64,000 bases of DNA. It comes from Tenacibaculum maritimum NCIMB 2154 (GTDB lineage Bacteria; Bacteroidota; Bacteroidia; Flavobacteriales; Flavobacteriaceae). The stretch is taken from contig NZ_LT634361.1 in the NCBI RefSeq assembly GCF_900119795.1, positions 682,001 to 746,000 on the forward strand. The letters run 5' to 3'. Position numbers and translations under genes: made by a program. This document shows, in pieces, positions 35,670-46,026 of the stretch (the first letter of the stretch is position 1; each line of letters opens with the position of its first letter). The notes under the pieces are model-generated. The model was given only the letters and a program-made list of their open reading frames with translations. It made no database searches and was not told the origin of the DNA.

Positions 35670-35910
35670 CTAAAAAAATAAATGAAAGAAGAAAGAGTCT
35701 TATTGACTGTAAGGATGCTATGCTTTTGCAGTGATATAAAAAAAACAAGATTGCAGATACAAAGGGTATTTATGATACAGTAAAATTGGTTCAAAGAAGA
35801 ATAGACGCAGTGTATTTGAAAAAGAACAGGAGTAATGTTGCTATAAAAGAAACACTTCAAAAAAGGATTGCCGATATATTTTTTACAGCCAATAATTATA
35901 AATTATTTAA
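35670..35910 (+). pseudogene. Fragment of an unknown small gene
   Basis: A frame reads KNKIADTKGIYDTVKLVQRR then IDAVYLKKNRSNVAIKETLQ, without a plausible start. Its left part is homologous at the DNA level to 37254-37370 (both share ATTGCAGAT and a similar upstream stretch). It is cut by the start of the 35922 gene. Confidence 0.45.
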
Positions 35911-35921
35911 ACAAATCAAAT

Positions 35922-36926
35922 ATGAAATTAAAAGTACTACTATTATTATTAATTGCTTTTCAAAGCTATTCTCAAGTTTCGGTTGGTCGAAGACATGTAG
36001 GTAAATCAAAAAAATTTAAAAAAGGAGTATTAGAAAAATTTAAAAATACAGAAACAATATTTTTATTATCAAATATATACGAAAAAGAAGTATATGAAAA
36101 AATACTAAAAGACTCATGGAACGTTACTCCATATAAAGTAGTTGACTTAGAAAGTTTCGAAATTGAAAATTACCTAAGTAGTAAATATTCGGTTGCTCAA
36201 TTAGCCGGATTAAAGAGGTCTGGAGGAGGAAGTACTTCTTTATTTACATATATTGACTTCAAAATATATGATAGTGATGCAATTTTTAAAAAATTAGAGA
36301 AATTATCACCTAAAAAAAGGAAGAAAAAGAAACAAGATATTATAAATAAAAATTCATCAAATATTGCTCGCTTTTATATCTTTCCTAAAGATGATTTTAT
36401 ACGTACTTCTTTATCATCAGATATAGGCAAAATTGTCAATTCTTTATTCACTGATGATGTATTTTTTAATTACAAGCCAGGTTTCTTAAAGAATTACTTT
36501 CAAAAAATAAATAATCTCATAAAAAATGAAGATATCTATTGGATGTATGAGGATGATTATTTACCTGAACTTAAAAAATTAACTAATAACAAACTTTACA
36601 TTCCCTCATATATGACCATTAAGTATAGTGGTTGGATGGGGCAGGACAGCGAAGAAGATGATGAAAACATTAAAGATATTTTCAGAAAATATGATTATGG
36701 ATATGAAATAATATCAGAAGAAGAAATAAGTAATAAAATATTGAATAATGAAGAGTTTTATTATTTAAGATATGTCAGAATGAATACAGAAAGGTTTTTG
36801 CAAGTGGTAAATTCAAAAACTGGAGAAATAATCTACAGAGATTATATTATGGGGCTTTCTTACAGAATAAAATCAAAGCACATAAAAAAATTAAGTAGAA
36901 AAATAAAAAAAGTTTCGAAGAAATAA
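35922..36926 (+). CDS. Secreted protein of unknown family
   Basis: 334 residues from the ATG at 35922. A signal peptide ends near SYSQ (residue 18). The mature part is basic and lysine-rich with no motif I know; an acidic run (DSEEDDE) lies in the last third and the C-terminus is basic. A further in-frame ATG lies 18 codons upstream, but without signal-like sequence. Position between T6SS arrays and debris gives little help. Confidence 0.6.
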   Translation: MKLKVLLLLLIAFQSYSQVSVGRRHVGKSKKFKKGVLEKFKNTETIFLLSNIYEKEVYEKILKDSWNVTPYKVVDLESFEIENYLSSKYSVAQLAGLKRSGGGSTSLFTYIDFKIYDSDAIFKKLEKLSPKKRKKKKQDIINKNSSNIARFYIFPKDDFIRTSLSSDIGKIVNSLFTDDVFFNYKPGFLKNYFQKINNLIKNEDIYWMYEDDYLPELKKLTNNKLYIPSYMTIKYSGWMGQDSEEDDENIKDIFRKYDYGYEIISEEEISNKILNNEEFYYLRYVRMNTERFLQVVNSKTGEIIYRDYIMGLSYRIKSKHIKKLSRKIKKVSKK

Positions 36927-36936
36927 AAGCAATTTA

Positions 36937-37057
36937 TAACAATGGCTATAAGTAATTACTTGTTCTCACTTGCTTTAGAACTTCCTGGAGAATTTCCAAC
37001 TTAGTGTGTGCTTGTAGTTAAGTGCTAAACCACGCAATTACTCATAGTCGTAACTGT
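36937..37057 (+). repeat. Long imperfect palindromic element, attC-like left end
   Basis: Left arm TAACAATGGCTATAAGTAAT (36937) pairs imperfectly with right arm ATTACTCATAGTCGTAA (37038-37054). A second pair is TGCTTTAGAACTT (36971-36983) and AAGTGCTAAACCA (37020-37032). The left arm repeats at the 3' ends of the plus-array immunity genes. No function is known to me; the nested-stem layout resembles attC sites, but no GTTRRRY end is present. Confidence 0.55.
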
Positions 37058-37240
37058 AACCAATCAATATAAGAGAAGTGAATGCGTAAATCTTATTTTA
37101 CCAATTAAGCAAATTGATAAAGGAAAAGATGGCTTTACAATAATCTGTAGAAAAATGAATAAAATTTGCATTGTTTATGTAGGTAAGAGAATCAAAAATG
37201 AAGCACTGTATCATATTGATAAAAAATTGGGCGTTTTATA
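37058..37240 (+). pseudogene. Start-less ORF remnant
   Basis: An open frame reads SECVNLILPIKQIDKGKDGF and runs to a TAA near 37240, with no start codon of its own. It follows directly from the palindromic element. I do not recognise the family. Confidence 0.35.
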
Positions 37241-37253
37241 AAAAAAAATAAAT

Positions 37254-37370
37254 ATGTTAGAAAAAGAAAAGTTTGTAAGAATGAGAGAGGAAGAAGAGCT
37301 GATGGTAGAAATTTGCGCATTGATCTGGAAGGAAAAACGAATTGCAGATTCATGTATTGAAATGAGGTAG
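37254..37370 (+). CDS. Small 38-residue ORF related to the fragment at 35670
   Basis: ATG to TAG: MLEKEKFVRMREEEELMVEI then CALIWKEKRIADSCIEMR. Its DNA resembles part of 35670-35750 (IADS versus IADT), so both are probably remnants of one small gene. Translation is uncertain. Confidence 0.4.
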   Translation: MLEKEKFVRMREEEELMVEICALIWKEKRIADSCIEMR

Positions 37371-37486
37371 GCGAAGCATAGCTTCATTAGTGTACATAAG
37401 AAAAACGTGCATAATTACAATAAAAAATTAGTGGAAGTACTCATAAGAGTTGGTATAAAAAAAGAATATAAATACATGAATAAACT

Positions 37487-37915
37487 ATGGAAAGTATAGA
37501 AAACAGAGAAGTAAAAACTTTAGAGATTACAGAAAAGGTACCAAATGAATTAGTAGCAGAGCAGTTAGAAATATATGAAAAGTATTCTAATATAGAAGGT
37601 TATGCCATGATTATATTTGTAGCTTTTCCAGTACTGGTTTTAATACATAACTTTTTGATAGCAGGAAGAAGCTACGAATATGAAGTTTATGAAACTATAA
37701 AAACGATAGAACTATCAATTGTAGGGGTATTAATTGCTGTTACATTAATCATTGCAATGATAGCTATTCGTCTTCAACGACAGCTTAATAAAAGCTTGGA
37801 AGCAACAGCAAAAAAGTATGCTATAAAAATTGAAGTGATGGAGAAAGAATTTAATATACTGAGTGTATATTTGTATGGAGGAAGAGGAGTTACCTTAAAA
37901 AAAAGTAGAAAATAG
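37487..37915 (+). CDS. Small two-helix membrane protein, family unknown
   Basis: 142 residues with two membrane helices (about 42-60 and 80-102) and a C-terminal charged tail. No known motif. It could belong to the surrounding T6SS or mobile debris, but nothing proves it. Confidence 0.5.
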   Translation: MESIENREVKTLEITEKVPNELVAEQLEIYEKYSNIEGYAMIIFVAFPVLVLIHNFLIAGRSYEYEVYETIKTIELSIVGVLIAVTLIIAMIAIRLQRQLNKSLEATAKKYAIKIEVMEKEFNILSVYLYGGRGVTLKKSRK

Positions 37916-38013
37916 AAGTGCTTTTAAAAATTTAAAAGCTACTTATTTTTAGGAAGTGCCTAATAACGATGTGTACCATTAATTTTCAAATTTATAAATA
38001 GAGAGGGCTTTAT

Positions 38014-38107
38014 GATGAAGCGAATTTAACTTTTTGTTTTGAAGTGAAAATTTAGAGTAAAATAAGACCAATTTGCAGGTATTAGAAAAAGTTGAAGTCG
38101 CTTCGAT
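38014..38107 (+). repeat. MITE-like inverted-repeat element, copy B
   Basis: Terminal inverted repeats GAAGCGAATTTAACTTTTT (38017-38035) and AAAAAGTTGAAGTCGCTTC (38086-38104) match at 17 of 19 positions. Interior TTTTGAAGTGAAAATTTAG. The best-preserved of four copies. It fills most of the gap between 37915 and 38141. Confidence 0.75.
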
Positions 38108-38140
38108 GTATCATATGCTCAATAACACCATCTAGTAATC

Positions 38141-39085
38141 ATGTTTAATGTTGAAATAAAAAGTAGTCGAAAAGAAGATATTTGCATTTTAATAAAGGTA
38201 GCAAATCATTCATTTAATTATATATGTGATTGTGGAGAGGCTAAAGAGTTAACGGTAAAAGAATGTCAGGATACCAGCGCTATTTTTATTAGCCATACCC
38301 ATATTGACCATTTTATAAACTTTGGTACTATTTTAAGGCATCAAATAGGGACTGGTAAAAAAGTGGTAGTGTGCGGACCAAAAGGAATTATCAATCAAGT
38401 TCAAAGTAATATAAAAAGTTATTGTTGGAATTTGATTGAGAAAGGAGCAATATCTTATGAAGTTAGAGAAATACAAGAAGGCAACATGATAAGGAAGGTA
38501 ACTTTAAATCCGCCTTTTTGGGAGCAGGAAGAAGAGGAGAGTTACAAGAGCCTTCAAGTGTTTGAAGAAAAAGATTTTGTGGTTGAATTTGAAATCTTAA
38601 ATCATAAAACAGCTGTAGTTTCTTATTTATTTAAGGCAAAAGATAAGGTTAAAATTTCTTTGCCAGAAGGGATGAACGGTGGGCAATGGGTGGGAGATTT
38701 AAAACGTGCTTATGAAATGAATAAGCCCATGAAGCCTATTGAAGTTGGAGGAAAAACGTATCTTTCAAAAGAGTTGTTTTTTATGATAGCTGTTGAAAAA
38801 GGAAAGCGGGTAGGAGTCATAATGGATCATGCAGCAAGTATAGAAAATCATCAGAAAATTAAAAGCAAGTATTTGGGGTGTGATGAGGTGTATATCGAAT
38901 GTTTTTATAAAGATGAAGACAAGGCTTTTGCAGAAAAAAACTACCATAGTTATGCTTCAATGTCGGGAAAGATAATGAGTGAATGCAAGGTTGAAAAAGC
39001 AATTCCAGTGCACTTTTCTCGTAAATATAATGATGCAGATATAGTGGAATTAATTGCTCAGTTTGAAAAAGCAATGAAGTCTTAA
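38141..39085 (+). CDS. MBL-fold metallohydrolase (RNase Z-like)
   Basis: 314 residues with the metal-binding HTHIDH motif near 50 (FISHTHIDHF), a downstream MDHAAS aspartate/histidine and PVHFS near the end, as in beta-lactamase-fold phosphodiesterases such as RNase Z. Substrate not readable. The start MFNVEIKSSRK is at the ATG in CATGTTT. Confidence 0.8.
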   Translation: MFNVEIKSSRKEDICILIKVANHSFNYICDCGEAKELTVKECQDTSAIFISHTHIDHFINFGTILRHQIGTGKKVVVCGPKGIINQVQSNIKSYCWNLIEKGAISYEVREIQEGNMIRKVTLNPPFWEQEEEESYKSLQVFEEKDFVVEFEILNHKTAVVSYLFKAKDKVKISLPEGMNGGQWVGDLKRAYEMNKPMKPIEVGGKTYLSKELFFMIAVEKGKRVGVIMDHAASIENHQKIKSKYLGCDEVYIECFYKDEDKAFAEKNYHSYASMSGKIMSECKVEKAIPVHFSRKYNDADIVELIAQFEKAMKS

Positions 39086-39205
39086 ATTAAAGGAGCTAAC
39101 TTTATAAAATTCGAACGTGTGAATAACATGATAAATAAAAGCCATTGCAAGGTTAAAAGCATACTTGCAATGGCGTTGTTGTTTATTTCCCTTTATGAAA
39201 TATGG

Positions 39206-39565
39206 TTATACAATTTCAGTCTTTGGGTCAGCTCCATATTCGTTGTTGCCAGAATCACCATTAGTAGCAAATAAAATTAATAAGTAAATTCCTCCAATTA
39301 AAGGAATGAAAGCAAGTAATAAAAGCCATCCACTTTTTCCAATATCGTGAAGTCGTCTTATACTTAGCGCTATATTAGGAATAAGAACTCCTAGAGAATA
39401 TATTCCATAGATAGGGCTAAATCCAATAAAACCTAACGCATAGTCTATTGCTATTGCTATGGAAGCAAAAATAAAGTTGAACAATGCGAACATCCAAAAT
39501 TCTTGTCTTCTTGCTCTGCCGTTAAAGTCTGCATACTGTCGTAATACTTTTAAATACCAATTCAT
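39206..39565 (-). CDS. DUF805 membrane protein
   Basis: 119 residues from ATG 39565. The DUF805 hallmarks are FNGRARRQEFWMF near the N-terminus, three or four hydrophobic helices and SIRRLHDIGKSGW, with an N-terminal MNWYLKVLRQYADF. A longer in-frame version begins at 39613 but adds a charged segment unlike the family. Inner-membrane protein of unknown role. Confidence 0.88.
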   Translation of the reverse strand: MNWYLKVLRQYADFNGRARRQEFWMFALFNFIFASIAIAIDYALGFIGFSPIYGIYSLGVLIPNIALSIRRLHDIGKSGWLLLLAFIPLIGGIYLLILFATNGDSGNNEYGADPKTEIV

Positions 39566-40206
39566 TTTTTTATTGTGTTTAGATTTCCTACTCGTAAGGT
39601 TTTTCGGTTCCACCCCGTTTATTTAAGTGGGTTCTGGTCTCCACTTTTTTATGCTTAGAATAAGAAACAGAATTATCAAGCATGCTGTTTTAATATTCTT
39701 AGTGACTAAATTAAAAGTGCAATTTTTTTACTCCGCTAAGGGCATTGTAAAAATGATATAAGGTCAATCAGCTACGTTGTTTTTTGTAAAAAATAGCTAG
39801 CAATATTTTTCCTAAAGAAGGAGGTAATAGTAATTTTTCATGTGACTTTTTCTTTTGAATTTACAGTTGTATAACTATAAATTAGTTGGGGTTTATTCAA
39901 TTTTTTACTGAGCAAATCTCAGCGATTCAAAGTTACGGTTTTTAATTTATTTTAAAAAAAATAAGGCGATTTTTTTGCTTATTAGTAGCTGAAATATGAA
40001 GTGATTCTAACTTTTTGTTTTGAAGCGAAAATTTAGGGTGAAATAAGACAATTATTTGCAGGTATAAGGAAAAGTTAAAAATTTCTATAAGAACTCATTT
40101 AAGCTTTTAGATTCCAATGAAAAATTAGTTGTTAAAAAAATAAATGAGCTCTTTAAGCACAGTAAAAAAGAGTGCATGTTTTTTGTTTCGGTAATTTCAA
40201 ACAGTA
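39566..40206. other. Long gap with one MITE-like copy
   Basis: 641 bp between DUF805 and the aminotransferase fusion. Apart from the MITE-like element at 39998-40086 I see no gene or clear signal. The two genes at the edges are both on the minus strand. Confidence 0.4.
39998..40086 (+). repeat. MITE-like inverted-repeat element, copy C
   Basis: Left end GAAGTGATTCTAACTTTTT at 39998-40016, interior TTTTGAAGCGAAAATTTAGG like copy B, decayed right end (AAAAGTTAAAAATTTCT). Confidence 0.65.
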
Positions 40207-43200
40207 CTATATCTTTATTTTCATAAAATCTTCTTGGCATATTTTACGTAAATACCATAGCAATTCAGTGGCATTCTCTTTGGTAAATACAAGGGGAGGT
40301 TTTATTTTTAAGACATTATGATCAGGACCGTCAGTACTCATTAAAATACCATGCTCTTTCATTCGGTTAGCCAAGTATGCAGTTTGATCGGGTAGTGGGG
40401 TTAAGTTAGCAGTTACCAATTCAATACCCAAAAATAACCCTTCACCACGTACATCACCAATAATAGGAAACTCTTTTGCAAGCTTTTTTAAATTAGTTTT
40501 TAAGAACTCGCCAACATCCAATGCATTTTCTTGAAGTTTTTCGCGTTTTATTACTTTAAGAACTTCCGCGCCTATAGCGCATGATACAGGATTGCCACCA
40601 AAAGTATTAAAGTACTCCATACCATTGGCAAAGCTATTAGCAATTTCTTGTGTACAAGCTACAGCAGCAATAGGATGCCCATTACCTAATGGTTTACCAA
40701 TGGTTACAATATCAGGAATTACCTGATGTAATTGAAAGCCCCAAAAAGTTTTGCCCATTCGACCGCAACCTGTTTGTACTTCATCAGAAATGCAAATACC
40801 TCCAGCAGCTCTAATTTTAGTATAAACTTCTGCTAAAAAGTGTTCAGGCAACTCTACTTGTCCGCCACAACTAATAATAGGTTCTATGATAAAAGCGCCA
40901 ACACCACGTCCTTTGCTATGAATTAAATCAATTTGCTTTTGAACCTCTTCAATATATTTTTTAGCAGCATCTTTACCTCGGTATTTACCTCTAAAAGTAT
41001 CGGGTAAAGGAAAAATATGAGTATGCTCAGGAGCTCCTTGTCCGCCTTTCCCATCAAATTTATAAGAACTAATATCAATACACATATTTGCATTTCCATG
41101 ATAGCCTACTTCACTAGCAATAATATCACGTTCTCCAGTACTAGCTTTCATCATTCGTATAGCTAACTCATTAGCCTCACTACCAGAATTAACAAAGTGT
41201 AATACATTTAGTTGAGGAGGTAATGTTTCTAAGAGTTCTTTGGCAAGTATGTTTATGTTTTCATGTAAATAACGCGAATTGGTATTAATAAGCGCCATTT
41301 GTTCTTGACCAGCTTTAACAACTTGGTAATGCTCGTGGCCTACATGAGCAACATTGTTTACCGTATCTAAATATTTCTTACCGTATTGATCCATTAAATA
41401 TTGGTCAGCTCCACGAACCATTTTGATAGGCGTATTGTATTGCAAGCTTAAGCTTTTACCTAAGTGTTGCTTTCTATAATTAATTAGTTCGTCATTTGTT
41501 GGTGTTTTTGCAGGGTCTAAATCACTGATTTTAAATAATAAATTTGGGTTAGGACAAATGCTTTTCCATGTTTCAATTTGACTAAAATAAGCAACTCCTG
41601 GAAAATCTTTTGTATAATCAAAAAGAGAAAGCATGAGTTGAAAATGTAGATGAGGTGCCCAATGCCCATTTTCAGAAACCATTCCTAATTCGGCTATTTT
41701 TTGCCCTTTTTTAATACCATCGCCAACACGGTGCTTAGCAACGCTAGCAACAGATAAGTGACCATACAAAGAATAAAACACAACAGTAGAGGTGTAGTGT
41801 TTTAAAACAATAAGGCCTCCATATTCTTTATAACCAGCATCATTTACTGCAATTACTACTTCTCCGTCGAGTAGCGCATGAACAGGGGTTCTAGCGGGTA
41901 ACCAATAGTCAATTCCTAAATGAATACTTCTATTTTCTCTCCCCTTATTGCCCACCTTATCATAAGTAGTAGCAGTATATAAAGGACGAGGTTCTAAATA
42001 TCCACCCGCAATAATTTTTTGAGGAGCTGATTTTTGAAGTTGCGCAATTTTAAATTGAAAAAGATCCAAATTATTAAAGTCTTCTTGATGCCCAATCCAT
42101 TTGCTAGAAACACTTAAATCCAAATGAGTAACCTCATTTTGAGCAATGCTAGGAAATAAATCAGAAAGTGTAAATTTTTGTGTAGCAGCCCATGTTTGAA
42201 AATCGTTTTGCTTGGGATGACCTGAAAAACCACAAGCCGTTCTAAAAGAATAAGTAGCAAATTCACGGTGAATTAGATCCCATTTTTTCAAGACTTCCCA
42301 AGCAGGTTTCTCACTAATTAACAAATAGTGGTTATCAGGCTCTTTGATTTTATTAATGGCAGATTTGGTTACAGTAATAATCAATCGCATAGCAATTGCT
42401 ACGTACAAATGTTCTAGTTCTTTTTCTTGCAAAGGAAAATGCGTATGATAGCCTTTCACAATAGGTAAAGCAGCTTCTAGAGGGTCATGATGATGCATAA
42501 TTGCATAGGCACAACAAATTGCTAAATCGTTTATGATTTGCGTATAAATAGCGTCTCCATAATCAATAGCAGCCTTTACAGTAGGAAATAAAACATCTTT
42601 AGAAACAATAACATTATGATTGTTAGCATCATTGTGTACCACTCCTTTTCGAAGTTGGGAATAACTTTTTTGAGCCGCTTGAAATTGTTTTTGAAATTTC
42701 GTGATAATTTGTTGTTCTGAAGAAGTAAACAAATGAAGATAATCAGTCGTCCACAGTGATTGATTAATATCCCAAACAAACATTCTGCGTGCTTTTGGAT
42801 GATCAAAACCTTGTAAAGCTTTTGTTAATAAACCACATTGCTCTCCTAAACTATTACGTAGTTGATCAGATTGCGGATTTACATTGCTCCAAACTCTACC
42901 CGTTATCCAAGTAAGTAATCGCACTTTTCGAGTATGCCCATAAGCATCAACCATGGTAGCAATAGGAGAGTTGTTTTTATCATGAATTACTTTAGGAGCT
43001 GTTAAATGATGGCCATTCTTTTCAATAAATTGTAATAATTGCTGTTGAAAATCTAAATATGCGGTATCTTCTTCTGGGCGAGCTATTTTTAGAATATAGC
43101 TTTCAGAAGTACTTGTTTTAATTCTAAAGTTAAAGTCAACTTCTCCAGGAAGTTCAGAAGCACTTCCTTTAATATTGTAAAGGTCAAATAAAATTTTTTC

Positions 43201-43239
43201 TGCTTGTTTTGTAGATATTTTAATTGAATGATAGTCCAT
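40207..43239 (-). CDS. Phosphotransferase-M23 peptidase-class III aminotransferase fusion
   Basis: 1010 residues from ATG 43239; the upstream TTG at 43269 is rejected. Three domains: an aminoglycoside phosphotransferase-like kinase at about 20-330 ([19 protein letters not shown]); an M23 lysostaphin-like domain near 440-570 (HLGIDYW, HLHFQL); and a PLP class III aminotransferase from about 600 ([18 protein letters not shown] with the catalytic Lys). This three-domain plan is seen in other bacteria and is related to ethanolamine-phosphate or hydroxylysine phospholyases. The substrate is unknown; a hydroxy-amino compound kinase plus lyase would be a fair guess. Confidence 0.88.
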   Translation of the reverse strand: MDYHSIKISTKQAEKILFDLYNIKGSASELPGEVDFNFRIKTSTSESYILKIARPEEDTAYLDFQQQLLQFIEKNGHHLTAPKVIHDKNNSPIATMVDAYGHTRKVRLLTWITGRVWSNVNPQSDQLRNSLGEQCGLLTKALQGFDHPKARRMFVWDINQSLWTTDYLHLFTSSEQQIITKFQKQFQAAQKSYSQLRKGVVHNDANNHNVIVSKDVLFPTVKAAIDYGDAIYTQIINDLAICCAYAIMHHHDPLEAALPIVKGYHTHFPLQEKELEHLYVAIAMRLIITVTKSAINKIKEPDNHYLLISEKPAWEVLKKWDLIHREFATYSFRTACGFSGHPKQNDFQTWAATQKFTLSDLFPSIAQNEVTHLDLSVSSKWIGHQEDFNNLDLFQFKIAQLQKSAPQKIIAGGYLEPRPLYTATTYDKVGNKGRENRSIHLGIDYWLPARTPVHALLDGEVVIAVNDAGYKEYGGLIVLKHYTSTVVFYSLYGHLSVASVAKHRVGDGIKKGQKIAELGMVSENGHWAPHLHFQLMLSLFDYTKDFPGVAYFSQIETWKSICPNPNLLFKISDLDPAKTPTNDELINYRKQHLGKSLSLQYNTPIKMVRGADQYLMDQYGKKYLDTVNNVAHVGHEHYQVVKAGQEQMALINTNSRYLHENINILAKELLETLPPQLNVLHFVNSGSEANELAIRMMKASTGERDIIASEVGYHGNANMCIDISSYKFDGKGGQGAPEHTHIFPLPDTFRGKYRGKDAAKKYIEEVQKQIDLIHSKGRGVGAFIIEPIISCGGQVELPEHFLAEVYTKIRAAGGICISDEVQTGCGRMGKTFWGFQLHQVIPDIVTIGKPLGNGHPIAAVACTQEIANSFANGMEYFNTFGGNPVSCAIGAEVLKVIKREKLQENALDVGEFLKTNLKKLAKEFPIIGDVRGEGLFLGIELVTANLTPLPDQTAYLANRMKEHGILMSTDGPDHNVLKIKPPLVFTKENATELLWYLRKICQEDFMKIKI

Positions 43240-43413
43240 CTTAATTGTATTTAGGGTAATGCATTTCAATATTGATACTTTAAAAGTAGTATTTTTTTAT
43301 ATAGCATCATTTACTGTAATCTACTACTTAATAATATTGTATAAATTGTGATTAATATTGTATTGGTAGGTGTTTTTTGGAGCGAGTATATTTAGGAGCT
43401 TAAAAAAACAGTA

Positions 43414-44724
43414 ATGAATTGTATTAAACATTTGTGGATTGTAATCTTACTCGGAATAATTTCGTGTAAAAATTCCCCTAAAAAAGAAACTTTAAAGAGT
43501 TTTAAAGAACAGCTAACCATATTGTTTCCAAAAGCTAGTATTGACTCTATAGCAGCAAAAGATCATTTTACAGAAGCATATCAAGTAGTCCTTGAAGAAA
43601 AATTAAATCCTAAAGATGCATCGGCAGGAACATTTAAACATTATATGTATGTTTCTCATGCTAATTATGAGCAACCTACTGTATTGATTACTGATGGATA
43701 CTCATCAAGTAATAGAACAACTGAATTGAGTAAACTATTAAAAGGAAATCAAGTTATTGTAGAATACCGTATGTATGGGAAATCACGACCTGATAGCATT
43801 CCTTGGCAATATTTAACGAATGACAATGCTATAGAAGATTATCACGGAATAGTAACCAAATTAAAAACATTATACAAAGGAAAATGGTTGTCATCTGGAA
43901 TTAGTAAGGGAGGAGAAACTACATTAATTTACAAAGCAAAATACCCTAAAGATGTAGATGTGGCAGTGCCTTATGTGGCTCCATTGATTAATGGAGTGGA
44001 AGATGTACGAACAAATGATTTAATTGATACAATAGGAACTGAAGCTTGTAGGAAAGCAATTAAAAAAGTACAGCGAAATGCATTGAAGCAACGAAAAGAA
44101 GTACTAAATGAAATGCAAGCATTTGCTAAAAAAAATAAGATGCATTTTACAGAAGTTAATATAGAGGAAGCGCTGGAGTATGCAGTACTTGAGTTGCCTT
44201 TCTCATTTTGGCAGTGGAATGCTCAATGTGAAAATATCCCTGGAGAAAAAGCAACGGCAAAAGAACTATTTGAATATATAAATGCTATTGTAGGAGTTGA
44301 TTTTTATAGTGATAATGGTTACAAACGATATTTGCCATCTTTTTACCAACATATGAAAGAATTAGGGTATTATGGATTCGATATTACTCCGGTAAAAGAC
44401 TTGCTAAAAATTGTAAAAAATACTTCTAATAGCCGTTTTGCTCCTAAAGGAGTTGATTTAACATACAATCCTGAATATATAAAAGAAGTTAGAAATTACA
44501 TAGAGAATCAAGGAAACCAAATTCTTTATATCTATGGAGAATATGATCCATGGGGAGCTTGTGCTCCAACTCCAAAACCAACAGTAGATGCCTTAAAGAT
44601 GGTATTAAAAGAAGGGCATCATGGAACAAGAATAGCGTCTTTTTCAAAAGAAAATCAACAAAAAATATATGCAAAATTGCAAGATTGGTTAGGAGAAGGA
44701 GTAAAAATATATCCATTAAAATAA
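43414..44724 (+). CDS. S37-family prolyl tripeptidyl/aminopeptidase lipoprotein
   Basis: 436 residues with a lipobox (LLGIISC). The alpha/beta-hydrolase nucleophile is in SGISKGGE, the acid in YGEYDPWGA and the His in EGHHGTRI, which match the S37 (PS-10 type) peptidases. It would sit in the periplasm or outer membrane and cleave proline-containing peptides. It is 6 bp before the M24 peptidase gene, so they act together. Confidence 0.86.
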   Translation: MNCIKHLWIVILLGIISCKNSPKKETLKSFKEQLTILFPKASIDSIAAKDHFTEAYQVVLEEKLNPKDASAGTFKHYMYVSHANYEQPTVLITDGYSSSNRTTELSKLLKGNQVIVEYRMYGKSRPDSIPWQYLTNDNAIEDYHGIVTKLKTLYKGKWLSSGISKGGETTLIYKAKYPKDVDVAVPYVAPLINGVEDVRTNDLIDTIGTEACRKAIKKVQRNALKQRKEVLNEMQAFAKKNKMHFTEVNIEEALEYAVLELPFSFWQWNAQCENIPGEKATAKELFEYINAIVGVDFYSDNGYKRYLPSFYQHMKELGYYGFDITPVKDLLKIVKNTSNSRFAPKGVDLTYNPEYIKEVRNYIENQGNQILYIYGEYDPWGACAPTPKPTVDALKMVLKEGHHGTRIASFSKENQQKIYAKLQDWLGEGVKIYPLK

Positions 44725-44730
44725 AAAAAA

Positions 44731-45942
44731 ATGATAGGAATTGGAGGCGCAACCATAGCGGAAGAATTAAATAAAATTAAAGCAAATAAGAATGCTGTTC
44801 AACCCATTCAAAAAGAGGAGTTTAAAGAGCGGATACAGAAAGCTGCTCGTTTGATGAAGGCACAAGAAGTACAAGCTATGTATGTGCATGCGGGTACTAA
44901 CTTATTTTATTTTACAGGAACTAGGTGGAATCCGAGTGAACGTATGGTAGGGGCTGTTTTATTTCCAGACGGAAAGGTGGTGTACATAGCTCCAGCATTT
45001 GAAAAAGGAACCATATTGGATTTTATGCTTATAGAAGGAGCCGTTTCTTGTTGGGAAGAACATGAAAGTCCCTATGAAGCTTTTATTACAGTTTTACATC
45101 AAAACAATGTGAGATCGGGAGAAATAATGGTAGATGAAACCACACCTTTTTTTGTTATTGATGGAATAAATAAGGTACAAAATACTTATGCTTTAATCAA
45201 TGCTAAGCCAATTACGGCAGCATGTAGAATGGTGAAGTCAAAAAATGAAATAGCCATTATTCAAGCGGCAATGGATATTACGATGGAGGTACAAAAAGCA
45301 GCTGCAAGAATATTGAGGGTAGGTATCAGTACTAAAGAGGTAGTTGATTTTATTGATGAAGCTCATAAAAGACATGGGATTCCATCAGGCTCTTATTTCT
45401 GTATCGTATTATTTGGAGTAGATTCTTCTTTTCCACATGGTGTAAAATCGCCTAAAAACCTAGAAGAAAATGAAGTAGTATTAATTGATACAGGTTGTGT
45501 ACTACATCATTATATTTCAGATATCACAAGAACCTATGTGTTTGGAGAGGCTAGCGAAGAGCAGCGTACTATTTGGAATATTGAAAAAGAAGTACAGCAA
45601 GCAGCTTTTGATGCCGCTCAATTAGGGAATACTGCTGCTGATGTAGATGCTGCTGCCAGAAAAGTATTAGTAAAACATGGGTTAGGGCCTGATTACAAAT
45701 TACCAGGATTGCCACATAGAACGGGGCATGGAATAGGTTTAGATATTCATGAGTATCCATACATGGTTAAAAATGACGAAACAACTTTAGAGGTAGGGAT
45801 GTGCTTTAGTAATGAGCCTATGATTTGTATGCCCAATAAGTTTGGAATCCGTCATGAAGATCATATTTACATAACTTCCGAAGGGCCAAGGTGGTTTACA
45901 TCCCCTGCGTACTCTATCGAGGCTCCTTTTGGAAGAGAATAG
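44731..45942 (+). CDS. M24 family Xaa-Pro peptidase
   Basis: 403 residues. Creatinase-like N-terminal domain (about 45-165) and pita-bread C-terminal domain with metal ligands in IDTGCVLH, SDITRT, RTGHGIG, NEPM and RHEDH. No signal peptide. It is coupled to the S37 peptidase, so the pair likely degrades imported proline-rich peptides. The exact specificity (prolidase or aminopeptidase) is not clear. Confidence 0.88.
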   Translation: MIGIGGATIAEELNKIKANKNAVQPIQKEEFKERIQKAARLMKAQEVQAMYVHAGTNLFYFTGTRWNPSERMVGAVLFPDGKVVYIAPAFEKGTILDFMLIEGAVSCWEEHESPYEAFITVLHQNNVRSGEIMVDETTPFFVIDGINKVQNTYALINAKPITAACRMVKSKNEIAIIQAAMDITMEVQKAAARILRVGISTKEVVDFIDEAHKRHGIPSGSYFCIVLFGVDSSFPHGVKSPKNLEENEVVLIDTGCVLHHYISDITRTYVFGEASEEQRTIWNIEKEVQQAAFDAAQLGNTAADVDAAARKVLVKHGLGPDYKLPGLPHRTGHGIGLDIHEYPYMVKNDETTLEVGMCFSNEPMICMPNKFGIRHEDHIYITSEGPRWFTSPAYSIEAPFGRE

Positions 45943-45973
45943 ATTATGTTCGTTATTTGAAAAGGAAAAAAGA

Positions 45974-46004
45974 AAAGGCTCGCAATATTATTTTGCGAGC
46001 CTTT
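45974..46004. terminator. Bidirectional terminator between M24 peptidase and rho
   Basis: AAAGGCTCGCAA (45974-45985) pairs with TTGCGAGCCTTT (45993-46004) with a 7-base loop. T-rich on both sides, so it can serve both convergent genes. Confidence 0.85.
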
Positions 46005-46026
46005 ATTAATATTCTTGATGTTGTTT

